From NCBI GenBank assembly GCA_036563665.1, contig DATCLY010000069.1, positions 50,380-114,379 on the forward strand: a stretch of DNA of 64,000 nucleotides, read 5' to 3'. The position numbers were made by a program, and so were the translations under genes. Under the pieces are notes generated by a model, which saw only the letters and a program-made list of their open reading frames with translations, ran no database searches and had not been told where the DNA came from. Positions 57,454 to 64,000 of this stretch are shown here, piece by piece (within the stretch, counting starts at the first letter, position 1; each line of letters opens with the position of its first letter). This DNA is from FEN-1219 sp036563665 (lineage in GTDB: Bacteria > Pseudomonadota > Gammaproteobacteria > Steroidobacterales > Rariloculaceae).

Positions 57454-57969
57454 GTGAGCGACAGCGACGACCGGCGGGCGTTCGCCGAGGCCATGCGGGG
57501 CGTGAAGCCCCTCGAGCGCGAAGCGCGCGCCGAGCGCACCCGCCGTCCGCCGCCGCGGGCCCGGCAACGGCGCGCGGCGGACCTCGAGACGCTCGCCTCC
57601 AGCGTGGCCGCGCACGGCGCCGACGTCGCGGCGCACGACACGAGCTTTCGCCGCGCCGGCATCTCCGAGCGCACCCTGCGCGAGCTCGGTCGCGGACGCT
57701 TCCGCGTGCAGGCGGAGCTCGACCTGCACGGCATGACGCGCGCCGAGGCGCGCGAGGCGCTCAAGGCCTTCGTCGCCGACGCCCGCGACGCGGGGCTCGG
57801 CTGCGTGCGAGTGATCCACGGCAAGGGCCGCCGCTCCGGCCCCGACGGCCCCGTGCTCAAAGCGAGCGTGCAGACGTGGCTCACGCAGTGGGAAGACGTG
57901 CTCGCCTTCGCGCCCGCGCGGGCCGAGCACGGAGGAAGCGGAGCGCTGCTCGTGCTGCTCAGGCGCTGA
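57454..57969 (+). CDS. Smr-domain protein (SmrB/YfcN-like)
   Basis: About 171 residues with an Arg-rich N-terminal half and a C-terminal Smr domain showing ELDLHGMTRAEAR and VIHGKGRR. SmrB in E. coli is a nuclease that cleaves mRNA at collided ribosomes; the pattern through GGSGALLVLL matches that subgroup. GTG 57454 has a GGAG ribosome binding site; GTG 57424 is an alternative. Divergent from surE and convergent with ftsB. Confidence 0.88.
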   Translation: MSDSDDRRAFAEAMRGVKPLEREARAERTRRPPPRARQRRAADLETLASSVAAHGADVAAHDTSFRRAGISERTLRELGRGRFRVQAELDLHGMTRAEAREALKAFVADARDAGLGCVRVIHGKGRRSGPDGPVLKASVQTWLTQWEDVLAFAPARAEHGGSGALLVLLRR

Positions 57970-57973
57970 GGGC

Positions 57974-58261
57974 TCACGGCGCCCCGGCGGGCGCCGGCGC
58001 GATCTGGTAGAACGTCTCATCCGGCCGGACCATGCCGAGCTCGCTGCGCGCGCGTTCCTCGGCGGCGGCGAGACCCTGCTTGAGGTCGAGCACTTCCGCT
58101 TCGAGCTTCGCATTGCGCTCGGCGAGCGCCTCGTTCTCGGCCGTGCGGCGCTGCACCTCGTCCTCGAGGCGCCACACCTCGCGGAGACCGTCGCTCGACA
58201 GCCAGAGCTCGAACTGCAGCCACACGAGCGCCGCGGCGAGCGCCACGATCAGGAGCCGCAT
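57974..58261 (-). CDS. ftsB: Cell division protein FtsB
   Basis: A 95-residue bitopic protein: N-terminal membrane helix (LLIVALAAALVWLQFELWL), a coiled coil (about 28-70) and a periplasmic tail containing RSELGMVRPDETFY. It joins FtsL and FtsQ in the divisome. It lies downstream of eno as is common; the usual ispD-ispF genes do not follow. Confidence 0.93.
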   Translation of the reverse strand: MRLLIVALAAALVWLQFELWLSSDGLREVWRLEDEVQRRTAENEALAERNAKLEAEVLDLKQGLAAAEERARSELGMVRPDETFYQIAPAPAGAP

Positions 58262-58342
58262 CGCCCGCCCGCGCGCTGGAGCGCCTCGCGAGGCGCGCCG
58301 TGTCGTCCATGCGGCACGCGGATCGCGGCCGGCACGCCGCGC

Positions 58343-59626
58343 CTACAGCCGCACGGGAAATGCCTTCGCCCCTGCATAGACGGCCCGTTCGCCGAGCGCC
58401 CCTTCGATGCGGAGGAGCTGATTATACTTGGCGAGCCGATCCGATCGGCACAACGAGCCCGTCTTGATCTGCGTGGCGCCGGTCGCGACGGCGATGTCCG
58501 CGATCGTCGCGTCCTCCGTCTCGCCGGAGCGGTGCGACACCACCGCGGAGTAACCGGCCTCCACCGCCATCGAGATGGCCCGCAGCGTCTCCGTGAGCGT
58601 GCCGATCTGATTCGGCTTGATGAGGATGCTGTTCGCGATCCGCTGCTCGATGCCCTGCGCGAGGATCGCGGTGTTGGTCACGAACAGATCGTCGCCCACG
58701 AGCTGGATGCGATCCCTGAGCCTCGCGCTCAAGGCGCGCCAGCCGTCCCAGTCGTTCTCCGCCATGCCGTCCTCGATGGAGATGACCGGATGGCGCGCCA
58801 CGAGGTCCTCGAGGAAGTCCGCGAAGCCCGCGGAATCGAAGTGGCGGTTCTCCGACTCGAGATGGTAGCGGCCGTCCTCGAAGAACTCCGAGCTCGCGAC
58901 GTCGAGCCCGAGATAGACGTCGCGGCCGAGCGTGTAGCCGGCCGCCTCCACCGCCTCGGCGATGGTCGAGAGCGCCTCCTCGTTCGATTTGAGATCCGGT
59001 GCGAACCCGCCCTCGTCGCCGACGGCCGTGTTGAGCCCGCGCGCCTTGAGCACCTTCTTGAGCGCATGGAAGATTTCGGCGCCGCAGCGCAGCGCCTCGC
59101 CGAACGTCTTCGCGCCCACCGGCAGGATCATGAACTCCTGGATGTCCACGTTGTTGTCGGCGTGGGCGCCGCCGTTGATGATGTTCATCATCGGCACCGG
59201 CATCGTGTAGCGGTCGCGCGCGGCGAGGTGCTCGTAGAGCTCCACGCCGCGCTCCGCCGCCATGGCCTTCGCCACGGCGAGCGACACGGCGAGCACCGCG
59301 TTCCCGCCGAGCCGCGACTTGTTCGGCGTGCCGTCGAGCTCGATGAGGCGCTCGTCGATCGCCTCCTGGTCCGCCGCGTCGAGGCCGCGCACCGCGTCGC
59401 GGATCTCGCCGTTCACGTTGGCGACGGCGCGCAGCACGCCCTTGCCGAGATAGCGCCGCGGGTCGCCGTCGCGCAGCTCCACGGCCTCGCGCGAGCCCGT
59501 CGAGGCCCCGGACGGCACGGCGGCCCGTCCCTTCGCGCCGCTCGCGAGCGTCACGTCCGCTTCCACGGTGGGATTGCCCCGCGAGTCGAGAATCTCGCGG
59601 CCCAGCACTTCCTTGATCTGACTCAT
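58343..59626 (-). CDS. eno: Enolase
   Basis: A 427-residue glycolytic enzyme. SQIKEVLGREILDSRGNPT at the N-terminus, GDEGGFAPDL, SIEDGMAENDW and the SHRSGETED loop with catalytic and metal-binding residues are intact. The ATG at 59626 is chosen over a start five codons upstream. In E. coli it also serves the RNase E degradosome, but the rne C-terminus here is short. Confidence 0.97.
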   Translation of the reverse strand: MSQIKEVLGREILDSRGNPTVEADVTLASGAKGRAAVPSGASTGSREAVELRDGDPRRYLGKGVLRAVANVNGEIRDAVRGLDAADQEAIDERLIELDGTPNKSRLGGNAVLAVSLAVAKAMAAERGVELYEHLAARDRYTMPVPMMNIINGGAHADNNVDIQEFMILPVGAKTFGEALRCGAEIFHALKKVLKARGLNTAVGDEGGFAPDLKSNEEALSTIAEAVEAAGYTLGRDVYLGLDVASSEFFEDGRYHLESENRHFDSAGFADFLEDLVARHPVISIEDGMAENDWDGWRALSARLRDRIQLVGDDLFVTNTAILAQGIEQRIANSILIKPNQIGTLTETLRAISMAVEAGYSAVVSHRSGETEDATIADIAVATGATQIKTGSLCRSDRLAKYNQLLRIEGALGERAVYAGAKAFPVRL

Positions 59627-59643
59627 CTGCGTCCCCAACAACG

Positions 59644-59697
59644 AATCGCGGCCGGACGGCCGCTCCTGTCTGCGCGGCTCACAGAGCCGCTCCCATC
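59644..59697. repeat. Variant REP units overlapping the end of kdsA
   Basis: An inverted unit with stem GCGGCCGGACGGCCGC at 59644-59668 is followed by GCGGCTCACAGAGCCGCTCC (59673-59692). On the minus strand the second reads GGGAGCGGCT..AGCCGC and contains the last codons and TGA of kdsA. Confidence 0.7.
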
Positions 59698-60541
59698 TTG
59701 ACCGAGGTGCCCGTCAGCTCGTCCTCGAGGAACGGCCGCGACTTCACGGCCTCGTCCACGGCCTTCAGCGTCTCGAGCAGGGCGCCGAGGCGCTCGAGCG
59801 GCCACGCGTTGTCGCCGTCGCAGCGGGCGCGGGCCGGATCGGGGTGCGTCTCCACGAAGATCCCCGCCACTCCGGCCGCCACGGCCGCGCGCGCGAGCAC
59901 GGGAATGTGCTCCGGCGCCCCGCCCGAGCGGTCGCCGCGCGCGCCCGGCCGCTGCACGGCGTGGCTGCAGTCGAAGATCACCGGACAGCCGGTGGCCCGC
60001 AGGATCGGGATCGAGCGCATGTCCGCCACGAGGTCGTGATAGCCGAACGACGTGCCGCGCTCGCAGACCATGATCGCGCCGTTGCCCGTGGAGCGCGCCT
60101 TCGCCACCACGTTGACCATCTCCTCGGGCGAGAGGAACTGGCCCTTCTTCAAGTTGACGGGCCGCCCCTGGCTCGCCACCGCGCGGATGAAATCCGTCTG
60201 CCGGCAGAGCAGCGCGGGCGTCTGCAGCACGTCTACCACCTGCGCCACCGCGGGCAGGCTCTTCTCGTCGTGCACGTCGGTGAGCACGGGCAGGTCGAGC
60301 TCGCGCCGCACGCGCTCGAGGATGCGCAGCCCCTCCTCGAGCCCCGGGCCGCGGAAGCTCGCGAGCGACGACCGGTTCGCCTTGTCGAAGGAAGCCTTGA
60401 AGATCACCGGCAGCCCGACGCGCGCGGCGGCCGCGCGGATGCGCTCGGCCGTGGCGAGCACGAACGACTCGCCTTCGATGACGCAGGGGCCCGCGATCAC
60501 GAGCAACGGCGCGGCGCCTCCGACGGGCCGGCCGGCGATGA

Positions 60542-60545
<4 letters not shown>
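59679..60545 (-). CDS. kdsA: KDO-8-phosphate synthase
   Basis: A 288-residue enzyme condensing phosphoenolpyruvate with arabinose-5-phosphate in LPS inner-core synthesis. LLVIAGPCVIEGE, FKASFDKANRSS and FDCSHAVQ are family motifs. Its ATG overlaps the pyrG stop by four bases. The last residues (KMGAAL) are encoded within a REP-like unit. Confidence 0.96.
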
Positions 60546-62188
<1,643 letters not shown>

Positions 62189-62383
62189 ACCTGGACCCGA
62201 TCAGCAGCAACCCCGGCGGCAAGGGCGGCCGGCTCAGAACTCACCTGCCAAAAAAACCATAACGGCGGCCGGGCGGCCAAGCGCCGAGGCCACCGAGCCG
62301 GACGAAATGGGACGGCGTAGATTCGATCTAGACGGTAGCACAAAGTACCAAATCGCCCCGACCGCGGCCAGCCCGGCCAAGTT

Positions 62384-63721
62384 TCAACGGATGCGCGGGT
62401 GGTCGCTCCAGGCGATACGGTAGCGGGGCGCGTTCTGGCTCGCGGCCAGCGCCTCCGCGGCCACGGCCAGGTCGGCGACGGCCACGAGGCGGCCGCCCCG
62501 AAAGAGCAGCGGCACGCGGTCGCGCATCCACGGGACGATGCCTTCGTCCTGGAGCCAGTGCTTGAGCGACACCGAGTGCGCGCGGCCGGCCGGCTTGAAG
62601 CGCTCGCCGCCGGCGCGAAAGCGCAGCTCGAGGCCCTCGGCGAGCCACGGCGCGGCGATGCCCTCCCCCGCGGTCGGCACGGCCTCGAGCCGTCCTTCCG
62701 GCCCCTGCCAGGGCGCGTCCAGCGCGAGCCTCCCCCGGTAGCCGGGACCCGAGCCCGGCTCCAGCGGACGCAGCAGATAGACGTGGTCCCGGTAGATGCG
62801 GGCCTCCGCGCCCGGCCAGCGGATGACGGCGTGCGCGCCCGGCCGGCGGTGCGCCACGGCCTCGAGCAGCCGCTCGACGTGGTGCGCGTGCGGCACCGGC
62901 AGGCCGAGCGCGCGGATCGCATGGCGCAGGAAGTTGCGCCGCCGGGCGGCCGTGAGCGCGCCGAGCGCCGCTGCCGGCAGCCGGTCGAGCTCCGGGAACG
63001 CGCGCGCGTCCGCCGCGGCCACGTCGGCGAGGATCTCCTCGGCGTCGCGCATCTGCGCGGCGGTCAGGGCCGCGCGGCGGCCCGCCGCCGGCCACCGCCG
63101 CACGAGCGCGGGCAGGACGGCGTGGCGGAGGTAGTTGCGGTCGTGGTCGAGGCTCGCGTTCGACGGGTCCTCGATCCACTCGAGCCCCCACCGCTCGGCC
63201 GCCGCGCGGATCTCCGCCCGGGAGAAGCCGAGCAGCGGCCGGGCCAGGTATCCGGGCCCGAACGGCGCGAACGGCGCAATGCCCCTCAAGCCCCGCACGC
63301 CCGCGCCCCGCAGCAGGCGCAGCAGCACGGTCTCGAGCTGATCGTCCGCCTGATGAGCCGTGAGCAGGGTCTCGCCGGGCGCGAGGAGCCCGGCGAGCGC
63401 CTCGTAGCGCGCCCGACGCGCCGCGGCCTCGAGGCCCGAGCCGTCCGCCGCGACGCGCACGCGCGCGCTCGCGAACGGCACGCCGAGCGCCGCCGCCGTG
63501 CGCGCGCAGCTCGCCTCCCAGCGATCGGCGTCGGCCGCGAGGCCGTGGTTCACGTGCAGCGCCCGCACGGGGTGGGCGGCGTCGAGGCGCACGAGCGCTG
63601 CGAGCAGCACCGTGGAATCGACGCCGCCGCTGTAGGCCACCGCGAACCGCGGCGCCTCGAGCGGCAACGCCTCGAGGGCCTCCCGCAGCCGCGCGAGAAA
63701 CGCCTGATCGCTCCTCTCCAT
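62384..63721 (-). CDS. tilS: tRNA(Ile)-lysidine synthetase TilS
   Basis: A 445-residue enzyme modifying C34 of the tRNA that reads AUA. The PP-loop AYSGGVDSTVLL lies near residue 25. The TilS substrate-binding and C-terminal domains follow (LKHWLQDEGIVPWMRDRVPLLF). The ATG at 63721 is chosen; the open frame continues 91 codons upstream through REP and hairpin DNA. The 195 bases between it and pyrG hold no recognisable element. Confidence 0.94.
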   Translation of the reverse strand: MERSDQAFLARLREALEALPLEAPRFAVAYSGGVDSTVLLAALVRLDAAHPVRALHVNHGLAADADRWEASCARTAAALGVPFASARVRVAADGSGLEAAARRARYEALAGLLAPGETLLTAHQADDQLETVLLRLLRGAGVRGLRGIAPFAPFGPGYLARPLLGFSRAEIRAAAERWGLEWIEDPSNASLDHDRNYLRHAVLPALVRRWPAAGRRAALTAAQMRDAEEILADVAAADARAFPELDRLPAAALGALTAARRRNFLRHAIRALGLPVPHAHHVERLLEAVAHRRPGAHAVIRWPGAEARIYRDHVYLLRPLEPGSGPGYRGRLALDAPWQGPEGRLEAVPTAGEGIAAPWLAEGLELRFRAGGERFKPAGRAHSVSLKHWLQDEGIVPWMRDRVPLLFRGGRLVAVADLAVAAEALAASQNAPRYRIAWSDHPRIR

Positions 63722-63813
63722 CCCTCGCTCTCGGGGCGGCCTCCACCCGCGATCTCCGCCGACGCCGAACGAAGAGTAGCCGGTCCGAGCATCCGCAACA
63801 CGTAGAGATCCAG

Positions 63814-63887
63814 GTGGGAGCGGCTTTCCAGCCGCGATCTTCTGTGGGAGCGGCTTTCTAGCCGCGATTCTTGCGTTACCGCAGGCG
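63814..63887 (+). repeat. Two REP-like units with flanking decamer
   Basis: Direct units at 63814-63841 and 63844-63871 (the second with CTAGCC) are followed by ACCGCAGGCG at 63878-63887, immediately before hairpin copy C. Confidence 0.9.
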
Positions 63888-63894
63888 GCGCGGC

Positions 63895-63989
63895 TCGCAT
63901 GTGCCCCTTCCAGCACCGGCGTGAATACTTCCCTGTAGCCTCGCGCGCGCACGTCCTGTGCGCGAGCGTGCTGGAAGGGGCACATGCGA
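63895..63989. repeat. Long hairpin element, copy C
   Basis: Perfect 21-bp inverted arms (63895-63915 with 63969-63989) enclose 53 bases with GGCGTGAATAC, TCCCTGTAGCCTCGCGCG and an inner GC-rich palindrome. Arms are identical to copy A at 7287-7382 and the loop matches copy B at 27020-27128 closely. It lies upstream of tilS near the window edge. Confidence 0.87.
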
Positions 63990-64000
63990 TCCACGCCGCG

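Noticed and set aside
63722..63994. Upstream 91-codon extension of tilS
   Set aside because: Translated REP and hairpin DNA; the PP-loop sits at its normal position from ATG 63721.

Overview
This is a high-GC (roughly 68-70 % by eye), almost purely chromosomal housekeeping segment from a Gammaproteobacterium. The order rpoE-rseABC-grx-lepA-lepB-DUF4845-rnc-era-recO-acpS, the lolCDE-comEC-exbBD-msbA-lpxK-kdsB run, the LPS genes and the OprI-type lipoprotein all point to that class. The lexA-imuA-imuB-dnaE2 cassette, the MTIP-type phosphorylase beside nagZ and the dense GTGGGAGCGGC REP elements suggest a non-enteric lineage near Xanthomonadales, Nevskiales or Steroidobacterales. I cannot fix the genus.

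Layout. 0-6.6 kb: a small acidic protein, then the SOS mutagenesis cassette lexA-imuA-imuB-dnaE2 (minus strand) behind a promoter overlapped by a LexA box. 6.7-11.3 kb: an OprI-like lipoprotein, a 0.43-kb repeat block, an L,D-transpeptidase, then fabH-plsX-rpmF-yceD. 11.4-15.6 kb: maf, rluC and rne; rne has a long 5' leader. 15.6-26.5 kb: a minus-strand envelope-biogenesis run (lolC/E pair, lolD, comEC, exbB, exbD, msbA, lpxK, kdsB, LMW phosphatase). 26.6-32.7 kb: a small secreted protein, a second repeat block, mfd, csiV and a PAS/degenerate-GGDEF protein. 32.8-39 kb: nucleoside salvage (mtnP, hpt), nagZ, a second L,D-transpeptidase, rlmD, an exonuclease, acpS and recO. 39-46.6 kb: era, rnc, DUF4845, lepB, lepA, glutaredoxin-like protein, rseC, rseB, rseA, rpoE. 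46.6-51 kb: ygfX, sdhE, sdhBADC and a 56-codon SDHAF4-like gene. 51-64 kb: ygfZ, lysS, prfB (with its programmed frameshift), an Mth938-like protein, nlpD-pcm-surE, smr, ftsB, eno, kdsA, pyrG and tilS, ending in a third repeat block.

Functional threads. Most genes form tightly overlapping operons, often with ATGA/GTGA junctions. They serve the envelope (LPS, lipoprotein sorting, peptidoglycan cross-linking and recycling, sigma-E control), translation and RNA maturation (rne, rnc, era, lepA, prfB, lysS, rlmD, rluC, tilS), and central metabolism (SDH with two assembly factors, eno, pyrG, acyl-lipid initiation).

The least ordinary content is non-coding. There is a family of REP-like stem-loops with compensatory base changes, one of which supplies the candidate start codons of dnaE2 and one of which contains the end of kdsA. 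There is also a separate family of about 95-109 bp hairpins (three copies) whose long perfect arms differ in sequence between copies while staying self-complementary. I saw no phage, transposase gene, CRISPR array, tRNA, rRNA or defence system.
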